This document shows, piece after piece, positions 36,101-47,899 of a stretch of 64,000 nt of DNA (positions are counted from its first letter, which is position 1; each line of letters begins with the position of its first letter). Position numbers and translations under genes: made by a program. The notes under the pieces are model-generated. The model did no database searches, was not told the origin of the DNA, and worked only from the letters and a program-made list of their open reading frames with translations. Source of the stretch: Dasyornis broadbenti (lineage: Eukaryota; Chordata; Aves; Passeriformes; Dasyornithidae); contig VZRN01004250.1 of NCBI GenBank assembly GCA_013397935.1, positions 510,569 to 574,568 on the forward strand. Direction: 5' to 3'.

Positions 36101-38430
36101 GAATTAGCAAAGAGCTAGGAACAATTAAAGACTTCTTATCCTCTGTGAGTTTTTTTGAAAAAATTAGTTTTTTTACTAAATAAGTGATCTTGTCAACAGG
36201 AAAAAAGATGGAGTTTCCACGTTGCCTCTTCATCATAGCTACAAAACACAAAGATTTCTCTTTTCAGTCAAAACTGAAAAGCTGTAGGGACAAATATTCT
36301 GTTCAAAATTGCCAGGGGAAAACAGAATATAGTCTGCATTAATAGAACATTTCTGTGAACCTTTAATCCAGCTGCTTTATGAGCAGTATGAGTACACAAC
36401 AGTTGATGGAAATCCATTTCCCCTCTGCACAACAGTTACACCTAAAGTAACGAAACTTTTGGGAAAGAAAATAATCAAAACAAAGCCATCTCTGTTGTTT
36501 CTTTCATACTCTTTCCTTATAGTTAATCTTCTTATGACCTTGTACACTTTAGATTTTGGAACAGATTTATAAAAAAGAACAAAAATACTGTAAACCAGAC
36601 AATTGTCCTGGTATTTTTGTCCTGGTGGGAGACACGAATTACTGGAAATATCTTGGAATAAAGCTGCATTCACAGGAAACCTCTCTCCATGCAGTCCTCT
36701 GAGATTTGGGTATTTTACAAAGGGCTTGGGTCAACATCAGACTTTTCTGCTTCTAGTGTGGTTCAGCTTTTCTGCACTGAGACTGGAGGTAGTTTCCATG
36801 AGATGTCCACAGACTGTCATTCTCACTTCTGTTTTGCTCCTTAACTGTGTCTTTTCAACAGTTAACTTCGATGGTTTCAGCAGTTTCCTCTTGAGGTTTG
36901 CAGGCATCTCCAGTTAAGATGAATTGTCATCCATATGGACAGACTTCTGTTTCATCAGATTTTTTTGGAATAAAGACTATTTTGCCATCAGTAATGATAT
37001 TTCCTTTGTTTAGCCCTTGTTGGGAATGTTTTGAACAGACTGAGCCCACAAAGGCCTGATTTCCAAAAACAGCTCTAGATTGTGCCGTCAGCTGATTCTC
37101 CTCCTGTGCAAAACTGGCTTTGTGTTTTAAGCAGCAAATCACGTAACAGCCGAGGCTGGACGTACAGACCTGTAGGTGAGGATCTGTAGACAGAGGATGG
37201 CAAACCTGCAACTCTGGGGAGCTGGGGCTCCTCAGAGCTGAGCTTCCTCCTCATTGTGTCCCAAAAGTAAAGTAACCCTGTGAGAAATAGTGAAACCATC
37301 TCATTATGCCCAAAGCTTATCATGTTAAAGAGAGCCAGTGAGGCAGGACATACATATGATGCAAGGGCTTGTTTGTGTCTTACGCTCAGCAGACAAAGCT
37401 CTTTGGACATCCTCACGCTTTCCTGATTTCTTCATGGTGTTTGGAATTACGTAAGGACCAGTGACAGTAACCACCGTGTGCCCAACGTGCTCCATCGGTC
37501 TCATCAGCGCTGTGTGAATTTCCACACAGAGGTGACTAAACTTGGTGGATCTTGCCTTGGAATGCTTTGATTGCAGGATAAACCCACTAAACTGCCTTGG
37601 AATGCTTTCATTGCAGGATAAATCATGGCACAGATTTTTCAAGCTGATTCCTGCTGCTGATACCTCAGAGTCTTTGTATGTGTCTCATCCCCACTCCTAA
37701 ACTGATGAGCAGCGCTGCAAATTTTATTTCCACAAGCCTGCTCAAATATCCAAACAGTTGACCCTTATTTCACAATGTCTGGATGTTTGAAAACATTCAA
37801 GTATGTAGAAATACTGTTACACTGATTTAAATGTCCCGCATTCAAAGCCTTGCAGTTGTTTTCTTGCAACACGTGTCTCTTACTGGAAGCAAAACAAGTG
37901 GGGCGAGTGGAAAACATGTGACTCCCTCCGTTATTTACATCCCCTTTCCACTTTGAACATGAAAGTCACCGGAGAACAGCAGCCTATAAATATTCAGAGA
38001 AATCCAGGCAGGGCAAAAATGTTGCAAAAACCTTTGACTAACAGTTCACAGACCCTGTGAGCTGGGACTAACCACTGCTGGCCAGGGACACGGGCTGGAT
38101 TCAAACAAAGACTGATTGTAATTTTGTGGTTGGACATGAATGTTTTGCACAACACTGATTGAGGCCACTTTGAAAACTGGGCCAGGGTTGTAAAATAACC
38201 TATTTACTGCAGAGTGCATTGTATTTGAAAACACAATGAGGCCTTGTAGATTCTGACTGGGCTTGGTAGAGACCTTGCAGCTGAAAAAAGCTCTTCTGGC
38301 TATGAGGAGTCTTGTGGGACTTTGCTTATTTTATTTGTTGCCTGTGATTAGGTGAGGTACAGTGAAATAAACACAAAGCAAGGAACTGGGGCTATCTTTA
38401 GGTTCTAATTCCAATTTTTCCATTGATTTT
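36101..38430. other. Non-coding stretch, no gene recognised
   Basis: Unique sequence with one 40-bp-period duplication, listed separately. A patch at 37890-38000 (GTGGGGCGAGTGG, CTCCGTTATTTACATCC and CTATAAATATTC) looks mildly regulatory. The frames of 94-113 codons overlap in different frames without domains. Confidence 0.6.
37553..37622. repeat. 30-bp direct repeat at 40-bp spacing
   Basis: Copies at 37553-37582 and 37593-37622 differ at one base (CTTTGATTG versus CTTTCATTG). They are separated by ten bases (CCCACTAAAC), giving a tandem period of 40 bases. It looks like a local duplication that has partly diverged. The conserved part contains GATTGCAGGATAAA or its variant. Confidence 0.92.
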
Positions 38431-38439
38431 TCTCTTTGA

Positions 38440-38720
38440 CCTTTGGCAAGTCATTTAACCTTCTGGCCCTTTGATTTCTTACACAAAGAAGCGGGGTAAG
38501 GCTGTGCTAATCAGACAGCGTGATGACTAATGAATTAATGTTAATGAATTAATAACTGTAAAGCCTGCAGTACGCCCAAAGCCTCACGCCAGTGGTAAAT
38601 GTTACAGGAGTCTCGTGAGTCTGTTCAGCATTGTCTGTGTGTGATTAAGTCACCTTCTGTCGATTTATTTTGGGGCCTCAGCTGAACCCAAGGCTGAGCC
38701 TGAGGGCTGACCTTGTGACC
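38440..38720. promoter_or_regulatory. Candidate element with paired homeodomain sites
   Basis: Two identical palindromic TAATGAATTA sites lie at 38528-38537 and 38542-38551. They match the P2 type (TAATNNATTA) bound cooperatively by paired-class homeodomain dimers. Their starts are 14 bases apart. CpGs are kept nearby (AGCGGGG, ACAGCGTG, TACGCCC, CACGCC). The wider block contains no transposon. The doublet may also be a small tandem duplication. Confidence 0.38.
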
Positions 38721-40290
38721 CACAGAGTGATGACCTCCTGCCTGAGGCACAGCACGAGGAGCTGGACTCTTCAACGTCGGCAGGTGTTGCGAGCTGCAGA
38801 TTTGCTGTTTCTGAGCTTTGTACAGCCGTGCAAGAGCCCCAGGTCCCTTGGCTTTGTGGCGGTGCCTCGGAGCCTGCCTGTGAGCAGCGTGGTCACACTG
38901 TCAGCAGCACCTGGAGCGAGGTGAGAACCTCGTTCTCCTCTGTGCTGCAGGCTCAGGGAGCTCAGGCAGCCCAAGGATAAACCCCCAGTTTAGCCAAGGG
39001 ACTGCGGGAGCAAAGGCTTCTTGGGGCCAAGGTGGAACCTGCCTGCCCAGGCTCCCTCCATTGCAGCAAGGAGTAAATGGGTTTGAAGACCTGAACTTGG
39101 TGATCAGGCTTTTCATTTGTTGATTGTGTTGCTTCCATCCTTTCTCTTGTGTCTTGCACAGCAGATCTAGTTCCTGCCTGCCTTGGAAACAGGAGTGGTT
39201 TGAAATGTGAAAGGAGGGTGGTCTGTAGAGACCGAGCCTCAGCTGAGGGGCTGGCTCTCCTCATCTCCCTGCTCAGACTTGGCTGTGAGCAGGAGTCAGA
39301 GCAATCCAGGGCTTTCTGTAGTCAGCATGTAGTAAGCCCCCTGAACCCTTTTCCAGTCACTGGGATCTGAGACAGAACCTAATGAAAATGCTTCCTATGG
39401 TTTTTTTTTTTTTTAAAAAGTGCAGATCTCGACTAAATTCCAATAGCAGAGGCAAAAATAGAGGGGGAATAGACAGGTATTGTAGATAATTCACCACAAC
39501 AAATTTGCTTTCAGAGGTAACTTTGGAATCTTTCTCACTTGGTTAGGACCTAACTGCTACAAATCTACTCTGCATGATCTGCCTCCATATATTTATATGT
39601 TGTCTGTGTGACTTCCCCACAGAACAAGCCATGATAGAAATCTTTCATTTAATTAAAATTGATTTTAAAATTCCCTTGATCAATAATGAGTTAAAATTCA
39701 TCCCAGCAGTGATGGGAACAGCAAACCTTCTGAGAAAAGCTTTCAGGCCAGTGGTTTTGGCTTTAGAGACTGGGTCTTGCCTGAAATTATCCCTTTCTTG
39801 GCTCCAGGCTCCGTGGTGCTTGGCACATTATGGTTTACCCTATAGCCCAGCTTGTCAACCACCCCTATGAAAAGCTGAGGCATCCAGACTAAAGGTCTCT
39901 TTCTTTTTCTGCTTTTTTCAGTGTAGATGCTTTAAGCATCAAACTCTTTGTAGCTCTGTTGTCATCAGCTTGGTAATGCCTACTGGGCTTTAGAATGAAA
40001 TTAGAATTTTCGTGGAAAATGACCCAATATTTCTTCTTTGATTCCTGCACTGCAGCCTATCTAAAGCGTTTGAAGTGCTTGCTCAGATGGCAAAATGGGG
40101 TAAGTTATTAGTAAAGGGATATTTAACAGCTGAGTTTTAAAGATTGCAAAATCCCTCTGCATTTAGGTTTTATCCCCCTACGGAAGAAAGACCCAAAGCA
40201 AATGTGTATGATATAGAAGGACATGGTTTATGTAACCTTGCCTAACAGAAATTGGAGAGATTAATAAAGACTGGCTTCAAATGACAGTAA
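38721..40290. other. Non-coding stretch, no gene recognised
   Basis: Unique sequence, GC-richer at 38700-39300, with overlapping chance frames on both strands. A T14 tract lies at 39401-39414. I see no other feature. Confidence 0.6.
39401..39414. repeat. T14 homopolymer tract
   Basis: Fourteen T are followed by AAAAAG. It is a simple tract. Confidence 0.8.
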
Positions 40291-40299
40291 TACTCTGTT

Positions 40300-40900
40300 G
40301 TTCACACTCCAGGGTGCTTCCTAATTAATTGTCTCAAGCCTTCGCTGAGAGATACTTTACCAAAAGTGCTGTGATCAAGGAAAATTAAGAGGCTGAGGTA
40401 CTCACTCAGTACTGCTTCTCTCCTGAGAGTTACTCAGTTGTCCCGTGCCAGCATTCCCATCTCAGGGGTGAGCACTCCACTCCTGATCAGGCAACTGGAT
40501 CCCCCTGCTTGACTTCCCTTGAAGCCACATTGACCCGAGATAACAAATTAGCACAGAGGATCTGAGAGTAGGATTGGGGCTCTTGTTAACTCTAGGCAAG
40601 CCTTAACAGTTTTAGTCCGTGTAATTAATGTGTAAATAACATCAGTTTACACAGTTTCATGGAGAGTGAAACCAGAGAGCTACAAAGCGTGGATTGAACG
40701 GGAATTGCAGAAAATTTGTCCAAGCAGATCAGCCCGGCGCCAAACAGGAAGGAAAGGAAATGTCAGCTGGTCTGACACGATCTTGGATCGAACTGGGGTG
40801 TGTCACCATTTTATTCCCTAGTTAGGGGAAACTGGTTTATTATTGCATTGTTAATCTGCCTCTTGTATTGAGAATGTTGAGAGATGATTTGCTGGTTTTT
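40300..40900. promoter_or_regulatory. Strong candidate conserved element, composite motifs
   Basis: Over about 600 repeat-free bases the sequence carries TAATTAATT at 40322-40330 and a 7-bp-arm inverted repeat GTGTAAA...TTTACAC at 40630-40652, which includes the FOX match GTAAATA. An E2F-type GCGCCAAA lies at 40737-40744 and a palindrome CGATC-TTG-GATCG at 40778-40790. ATTGCATTGTTAATC follows near 40843. CpGs are retained at several of these sites. The diversity of sites and lack of repeats fit a large developmental enhancer or two adjacent ones. Function is inferred. Confidence 0.45.
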
Positions 40901-42560
40901 CTGTCTTTTGTAGAAGTATGGAAACCTCAAAGATGCTGTGAGGAGGAAATCTTTTTGGAAGCAAAGACACACCCTACTAAGCATTTCCTAGCACATGGGG
41001 AAGTGCGGTGATTACTGGCATGGACCCCACAAGATGGTGATCAGCGAAGACACTTTATTGCAAAAATCCAGGGTTCTTAAACCGTGACTCTGTTCTGAGT
41101 TCCCAACCTTGTGAGGCACAACAAAGGTGTTGAACCAACCCCCATGAACCACGACAGGAACACGCATCAGGTGTGACCAACCACCAGCCCCACGCTGGGA
41201 GCACCCATGGGTTCTAACAATTGTTTTCCAGCTCTGTCACTTGTTTTTCACCTCTGGTTCAGCTGAGCCATTCCCAGAATGCTCTCTGGTGAGCCCAAGG
41301 AGCAGAAGTGAGCAAGGATTTCACAAGGGCAGCAAGGCCCTCACTTTGCAAGGCCTTTCTGCTCTGCAACAGGAAAGGGCAAACAGTGCAAGGATCACTC
41401 AGTTTAAATTAATTCTACAACATTAAAAGCAGTGCATAAAATTAATAAACATTGTGATAGTGGGACTTCCTTTGGCATTTGAAAGAAAATTTAGGACACC
41501 TTCATGTTAATAGGAGAGGTAATAATTTCTTATTAAAAAGATTATTCCTTAAACGAGTGGGACAGTGCCCTGGGGCTGCAGTTGGCTGTGGCTGCACAAC
41601 CTGTGACAGGTGGGTGACATGAGCTGTCCGGGCTCTGGCTGGGTGCACTGCCACGAGTGGGTGGCAGCACCAGGAATAGACTCCCGGGTTCCCTGCTCTC
41701 ACCTCCTGTTCTGCCTGCAAAAAACCTCCTTTGCCCATTTTTCTTTTTATACCTACATTATCACATTTTTACAGTAAAGTAGCCAAACCTTACTCATTTT
41801 GCTTTTTGATGAGAAACACTTTTCACAGCTCTGCTTGGTAATAGAATTAGATGTCTCATGCTTTTCAATCATGCATGGAGTGATTAGGGACTTGTTTTCT
41901 GCTTGCTGCAGCCCAGTTTCTCTGAGCATCTTGGATGCTTTGCAGGAAAATTCCACGCTGCTCCCCAGATGAGACTTTAGGCCACCCTGTGCTGTGGTAC
42001 CCTGTATTTCAATTTCTGTGCTTTGGGATGACTGGAACTGCTGCCTTTCCATTTCTTCTCTCTCTCTCTTCCCCCTTGGACTGCTCCCAAATAACTAAAA
42101 ACATTTGCAGGTACCCTGTTCTGGCTATTGATTTGTTTTTCTTGTTTTCCTCGGCACTGGAAGTAGGAAGAAGTGCCTCTGAAACAACCAGTAGGATGAA
42201 ACACAAACGTCTTTCTTAAATGTTCTTATTTATATATTAAAAAAAAAAATCAGTAGCAATCTGAATTTTTGGTTTTCTCAAACAGTTCCTTCTAGAGGGG
42301 CATATTCTTGTGGGAAGAACGCTGCTGTCAGAAGGATAGGAAAGCATCTACTGTGCTTTTATTTTATTTTGATTTCCACTCTCCTGCTGTACTATTCCAC
42401 AGTGGAGCATAAGTCTGTTAGATCCTCACTAATAATGTAGTTCCAGTGACTGTGCAAAGAAATGTCAAAATGTTAATACAGTCATCAAGAGCTCCCAGGC
42501 TGCCTCAGCTATTTGAATTGATTTCAGAGGGTTCTGATCAGAGGAACAGCTCCTTGCTTG
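40901..42560. other. Non-coding stretch, no gene recognised
   Basis: Unique sequence with an A11 tract at 42239-42249 and a CT run at 42059-42070. The frames of 61-99 codons show no domain. I see no other feature. Confidence 0.6.
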
Positions 42561-42569
42561 GAGTTTAAA

Positions 42570-42950
42570 TATGCTTTATTTTCCATGAAGGCGTTTTGGA
42601 GCCTCTGCCTTCCTCCCTGAAGTCCTGGTTGCGGGAACACTTGCCAAGCCAAACAAACCCCATTTTCCCTCCTCGCCCACGCACCTGCTCTTTGTTTCTC
42701 TGCGCTCCATCCTTGTCATTGTGCCATGGCAGTTGGTGCTCGTTGTCACGAGGGAACCGGGTACATAAAGCTGAGGTAATTTAAGGGAAATGGAAGACAC
42801 ACAAATGTAATTGCCCGAATTTTCATTTGGGCCGCTGTGGGTACGGTAATGCACAGGTATTAAATTAAAAAAAAATATATAATGATACGCAATATCATAT
42901 ATTTCAGGGTGAAGAATGGCCAGCACCTGGATTTCCAAACGATATGACAA
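42570..42950. promoter_or_regulatory. Strong candidate conserved non-coding element
   Basis: The left half keeps CpGs (TTGCGGGAAC, CTCGCCCACGCACC, CTCGTTGTCACGAGG, AACCGGGTAC). The right half, about 42770-42910, is an even AT-rich run of AGGTAATTTAAGG, AATGTAATTGCCCGAATTTTC, GGGCCGCTG, TACGGTAATGC and GATACGCAATATC. CpG within AT-rich sequence is normally lost by deamination in vertebrates, so repeated retention suggests constraint or lack of methylation. The only simple repeat is a short A9 run. I infer an enhancer-type element; the target is unknown. Confidence 0.45.
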
Positions 42951-44480
42951 GCAGGACCCCTGAACAGCCTGATCCCACCTCTCCCTGCCCCAGTGGGAAG
43001 CTCAGTAAGTCCCACTCCAGACATTTGTTGTGAGTAACCACCACCACCTCCTGGGTGGGAAATTTTGGCCTGTTTACTCTGCCATAATTTTATTACCTAA
43101 CACAGCTTCAAGTTTTCTCAGCAAGCTCATTAAAAGATATGTGTTTTTCTATAACAAAACCAGGAATATGCATCATCTTAGCCGTGGAGAATTGTTGGTT
43201 ATTTCGTACATCCAATTGTATTTTGATTGGAGATGAAAACAGACAGTGCTTCCCAGAAGAAAGCTTGACCCTGCACAATACTGCATTGGAGACAATTTAG
43301 GGATTATAGTTTGTATTTTCTGATATAATTGTCTCTTGCGTGGAAAGTTCAGCTTGCACAAAGTCTTCAAAACTGGCCAGAGAGAGAAAGAGAGATTCCA
43401 TTACTTTCAATCACCAAACAGTTGGTGTACATGAAAGGCCTTGCTGTCTTTCTCTTACAGTTTCTGCTTCCACCTTTTCGCTCGTGAGCCATGTAGTTAC
43501 ATTCTGTAGAGCTGAAAACAGCACCAAAGCTGGGGCAAATTATTTTATTTGGTGTTTCTGGTGTGGTGTATTTGAAGTGATGGAAAAAGGCTTTTAACGC
43601 TTACCTGCTTCAAAGGCAGAAATTTTAGAAAATGTTTTGAGGAAGCTGAGAGAAAGGAAAAGCAGCAAATGCTTCTGCTGCTGTGTCTGATTTTCCAGTG
43701 CATCCTTTTCAGAGGATCCCTGGGACACACCTTGAGTTCTGGTACTCTCTGGAGTTCCCTTGTGGTTTCTTTTTGTCTTTTTCCTCTCAGGACCCTTTTG
43801 ACCATCTGTGGCTTGTGGAGAATATGAAAGCTCCTTCCTGTGTCCAAGATCAAGAGCTTCAAAACCAGAGCACAAGAAGCCACTAATCATCTTTTCCACC
43901 AGGCATGATTAATTTCTGAAGTGTTCAGCTAATTCCCTTTGAAGTTCCTTTCCATTTATTTTTTAATTTTTATTTTTTTTCAGCAAGTGTCCAAAACTCA
44001 GAGGCCCACACCCACATGTGTCCTGCAAGAGGCTGAGGCTGGTGAGGACTCCCCTGGAGTCTCTGCTGTTTGGATGTGGGTGGGCCAGAGCACTTTTTGG
44101 AAAGCTCTCCCAGATCCTGGAAATGTGATTTCAAAAGCCAGTTGAGATGTTTCCCAAAGCACCCTGGCTTCAGTGGGAAGCGGTGCTGCTTTCCTGTCTG
44201 AATCTTGGATTGAGAAAAGAAAGAAAAAGGAGGGGGAGGAAAAAAACACCCCAAGCAGCCACACTACAAGATTTAATTGAGTGTGTTTCAGTTCCTCACG
44301 CCAGCTGAACAAGAAAGTGACTGAGAGAAGCTACATCCCCCCATCACCTCCTCTTCATGTGAGTAAACAAGACATTCCAGCAGTGCTGAGGCTGGGCCAG
44401 TGGAAAGATCTTTTTAATTATTATGACATTTTTTAAAAGGCTATTTTTAAAGTGAAGTCATCCACAAATCCACCTGGTCT
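42951..44480. other. Non-coding stretch, no gene recognised
   Basis: Unique sequence. Frames of 85-112 codons at 43340-44312 overlap on opposite strands without domains. A T-rich tract near 43960-43981 and a purine-rich stretch near 44213-44247 are the only low-complexity parts. Confidence 0.6.
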
Positions 44481-44489
44481 CCCTTCCTG

Positions 44490-44800
44490 CTTCTCCTGCG
44501 CGCCACACCAACGCTGAGGGCTGCTGTTACTACAGCACGGCTCACAGAAGGAGAAGCTGCGCGTGCTGTGTGAACGGCTTCCCTGGAATTCCGAAAGCGC
44601 ACAAGTGCCACTCTGTCATCTTTGCAGGTGCCCAAATCACGGCTGTACTGCAAACGGGGGATGTGGCATTGCTCCCTCCGAGGTGAACACGCCAGCTTGT
44701 CAGTGTGGGGATGTGCATGAGCCTCAGCGCTGCCTCCGGGGGTATTTGGCCAGAGTTTTCTCGCTGATCTTCGGCACTCAAAGAGCTGCCCTTGTGTCCA
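44490..44800. promoter_or_regulatory. CpG-rich patch, possible promoter or enhancer
   Basis: A hand count gives 17 CpGs in about 280 bases, with G+C clearly above half. Examples are CTGCGCGCC near 44497, CTGCGCGTG near 44558, TTCCGAAAGCGC near 44590 and CTCCGGGGG near 44733. A minus-strand frame of 187 codons (44447-45010) and plus-strand frames cross the patch, but no domain is visible. Frames on opposite strands cover the same bases, so GC content is a sufficient explanation. It may be a short CpG island. Confidence 0.33.
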
Positions 44801-45990
44801 AGCCGTCAGTGGCTGAGTTGTAGCTGATTGCTGCTCGGTTTGCAGGTACAAATTACTCTGTGCACGCTTTTCCTCCTCTGCACAGGAGCATTCCCAACAA
44901 TCAGACTTTGAAAAGGAGTTTTGTTGCATGTGTGTACCAAGGATATGTGCTGCTCTTGTAAGACTGGCACTGAATGCTAGGCAGGGAAGGCATCTGCAAC
45001 CTGTTGCCAAGAAATCCCTCCTGAAAACAGGACTTGGCTATTTATTTTTAATATTGAGGATTTGTTTATTTTTGTTCATGCATATCTCAGTCATAGCCAC
45101 TTCTGGCTGCTGCAGGAGCTGTGAGGCTCTGTGAAAAGCTCTGTTTTCTTCACTTTTGCAGCCTTAGCTAAGGATGGAACTGAAACCAAGTGAGGAAGCT
45201 TGGGCTGGCAAGGTTCCTTTCCCAAATGTATCGGTTTGTGCATTTCTGGGCATCTGTGCTCCATAGGAAGCACCTGCTCGTGTAAGGTATGTTCTGTAAA
45301 AGATTGGATGGTGGCCCAGCTGGAAAGGAAGAATCCACAGATTTAAGAAAAAAATACCTGTTGAAGGCACAGTGGTGAGCAAAGGAGCTCGTGGCTCTGC
45401 AGTACACAGGAATATCAGGAATGGGAGGCAAGTCTCTACAGCAGGAACAGAGAATGTAGACAGAAAATTAAAATGTTCTGCAGTGAATGCAGTAAACTGC
45501 TAATGTGCAAAACAGAGGCAAGTGGTTCCCTCTGTGGTTCTGGCACTGTGAAATGCATTTTCTGCTCTCTCCTGAGGGTGACCCACTTACAAAGCAGTTG
45601 GATGATGACAGTAGACATCAGTGAGGCTGAAATTAAAAAGATACAGCTGTAGATGTTTTCATAGAGGAGAATCTCACAGAAAATAACTCTGATAGGGAAT
45701 CCAGGCCTTGGTTTCAGTGAACAGCGGATGCAGCTTCTCCTGCTCTCACTGGAGATGTGGGTTTGTCAAACAGCATAAAAATTATGCCCTATTTGAACTA
45801 TTCTCCCTTGTTTTGCTCTCACCCATCCTGTTTGTGTTCTAAGACTGCTTTTCGTCTCCCAGAATGGGATGAGATCTCTCGTCCCTGGACGGTTCACATT
45901 CTGGGGTTTCATGGCTAATGCGTGTGCCCCTGCTGTCTCCTTATTTGTGGCTGGATGTTATGAGGGAACCATGACCACTGTGATTTGGAA
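44801..45990. other. Non-coding stretch, no gene recognised
   Basis: Unique sequence of average composition. I see no repeat, RNA gene or regulatory block that I can support. Confidence 0.6.
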
Positions 45991-45999
45991 TATACACAT

Positions 46000-46275
46000 A
46001 AAATACGGTTTTCATGACCTTGTAAACATTAGGTAGTAGCAGACATCCTTCATTAAATGATGTGATTAATAATATAGAAATACTTATAATGTTTTCCCGC
46101 ATTAAAAAAGAAAGCATGTATTAGTATTTTTATTTAATTTTCATGTGCTGGTCACCCAGTATGAAACAGTTTCCCGCAGGATGGTTCCCAATCTGTGTCC
46201 GGAATCATGTGCAGCTGATATTGTATTAATTTGGCTGATAACCAGATAAGAACTTCAAGTGAAATTCTGCCCCCA
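46000..46275. promoter_or_regulatory. Strong candidate conserved element with FOX, E-box and GATA
   Basis: A perfect FOX site TGTAAACA lies at 46021-46028. AT-rich homeodomain-like cores follow (TTCATTAAATGATG, GTGATTAATAATATAG). E-box CAGCTG is at 46212-46217 and a full GATA site AGATAAG at 46244-46250, 26 bases further on. CpGs are kept at ATACGG, TTCCCGC (twice) and TCCGGAATC. There is no simple repeat. A combination of E-box and GATA sites near a FOX site is common in tissue-specific enhancers, but the tissue cannot be inferred safely. Confidence 0.45.
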
Positions 46276-47180
46276 AGAAAGAAAAGGGCAGCATTTCCAA
46301 CTCAAGGCTTGGATTGTCCCTGATCCATGCCATGGGTTTATTTCTTAGGAAATCAAGCAATTCCCAAACTGGCTGTTAGTGTTCAGATAATTTGAAACCA
46401 TCAACTCCAACTGCTTTGAACCATCCCAGCTTCAAAACAGGCGTGTGATTTTCTGTACTAAATCCGAAGTGGAGAGAACAGTTGCTTCCGGGGCTGGAAA
46501 CCTGCATGAAGGACCAGGTTTAACTGTAATTCCAATACTCAGGGATGAGCCATGACCCCCTAAGGCTCACCAAGCTCCCCTTAGAAAGAATGGGGCCACT
46601 CAGAGAGTGGGGATTTTAGTCTTTAGGAAAAGGCTGTCAATCCATGAATTCCTCTTCTTCTCCTTGTGTGCCATTCCTTAAGGTGTCTCTTGCACAACAG
46701 ATTTTATCATTTGCTGCCCATTTACTGCCAAGGCATTCTTGCACCTGCTGCAGCAGCTCCAGGCAAGGAACATGGGCTACAAGTGCTTGTGCTGGAAGGT
46801 GCAGGGTGTTTTAAGGGTTCATTCTTTTGCCAGTGATGTTTCATCACTGCATAGTTACTTTCTCGTTATTTTCCTCCCAGTTTGTGGTCCAATGTCTCAG
46901 CCCACAGACTGCAGGTCTGTTTGTCTCATGGGTATTGAGGACCTGATTCACGGCTAAAAGCCTCTTTTCTGGCTTCCCTGCATTTTGTTTTGCCCGTTGT
47001 GCAGAGGAACAGGAGGGCACAGTGTGTAACTGGGATTCAGCCTTTTCAGAGCGGCAGGGTTTCCCCAGTCAGACAAGCAATGAGAGGTGAAGGTGGCACC
47101 ATTATTAGGTCTGGCATTGACTGTTTGGGTGATATTTATTTAATATAGTGAAAAATATTAATCTGGGGGTTGTTTTTGTG

Positions 47181-47196
47181 TTGGTTGGTTGGTTGG
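47181..47196. repeat. (TTGG)4 microsatellite
   Basis: Four TTGG units continue into a T run and TTCTTTTTTTCTCC. It is a short tetranucleotide repeat. Confidence 0.85.
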
Positions 47197-47541
47197 TTTT
47201 TTTATTCTTTTTTTCTCCTTTGTCTGCTTTCCTCATCCATTACAGGCTTTCCTTTCCTGTTTTTGGTGGGGTTTCAGGATGAAGCTGCAGCTTCAGAGAA
47301 GTTACTAAGAGTAGAGTTTCATCACACCCACACAAATGATGGTTGCCGGTGCACTATTTCTTGTACAAACATTTCACTTAATCTGTAGCTTTTGTATTGA
47401 GCTGCATTTTCCTCCTGGAATGGTTTTTAAAAGGTTGGTAAGAGAGGATTTGAGGTCCTTCAAATCTCACCCCACTCACTCCCCCCACCGCCCAGTAAAA
47501 TGAATGTTGCTATTGAACATTTTGGATGGACAAATAATGCT

Positions 47542-47559
47542 AAAAAAAAAAAAAAAAAA
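47542..47559. repeat. A18 homopolymer tract
   Basis: Eighteen A follow GACAAATAATGCT. AATAAT is not a standard polyadenylation signal, and no gene-like sequence lies upstream. A retroposed tail is not supported. Confidence 0.85.
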
Positions 47560-47899
47560 GCTTCAAAAATACTATGAATATAAAAATGTAAGAGGTTTTC
47601 CCTGCGATTGTTTCGTGTCTTTATCTTGTGCCCGGGAATGCTGGTTTGGGTGTATGCGTGAAACGGCAGGGGCTTTCCCTCCCCTTGTAAACCATTTATT
47701 TCCTTCTTGTGGAGAAAGAAGCCTCGCAAAAAGAAGTGAGATGAAGAGAGACAAAGAGGCAGTAAGGGATGGATGATGGAGCGCTGATCTTGGCACACGT
47801 GCAGCTCTGTGTTCTCTGTGGCTGACACAGAGCACTGTGCCTCGGCAAAGCAGCATCTGCCTTGGCACAGGGGCTCGCTGGTCCTCATGGAAGTTATAA

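Larger units (their letters stand above)
46276..47890. other. Non-coding stretch, no gene recognised
   Basis: Unique sequence containing a TTGG microsatellite and an A18 tract, listed separately. A minus-strand frame of 148 codons at 47460-47906 crosses the A18 tract as a phenylalanine run, which argues against coding. Confidence 0.6.

Noticed and set aside
44447..45010. 187-codon minus-strand frame over the CpG-rich patch
   Set aside because: CpG-rich sequence lowers stop-codon frequency. No domain or start context supports coding.
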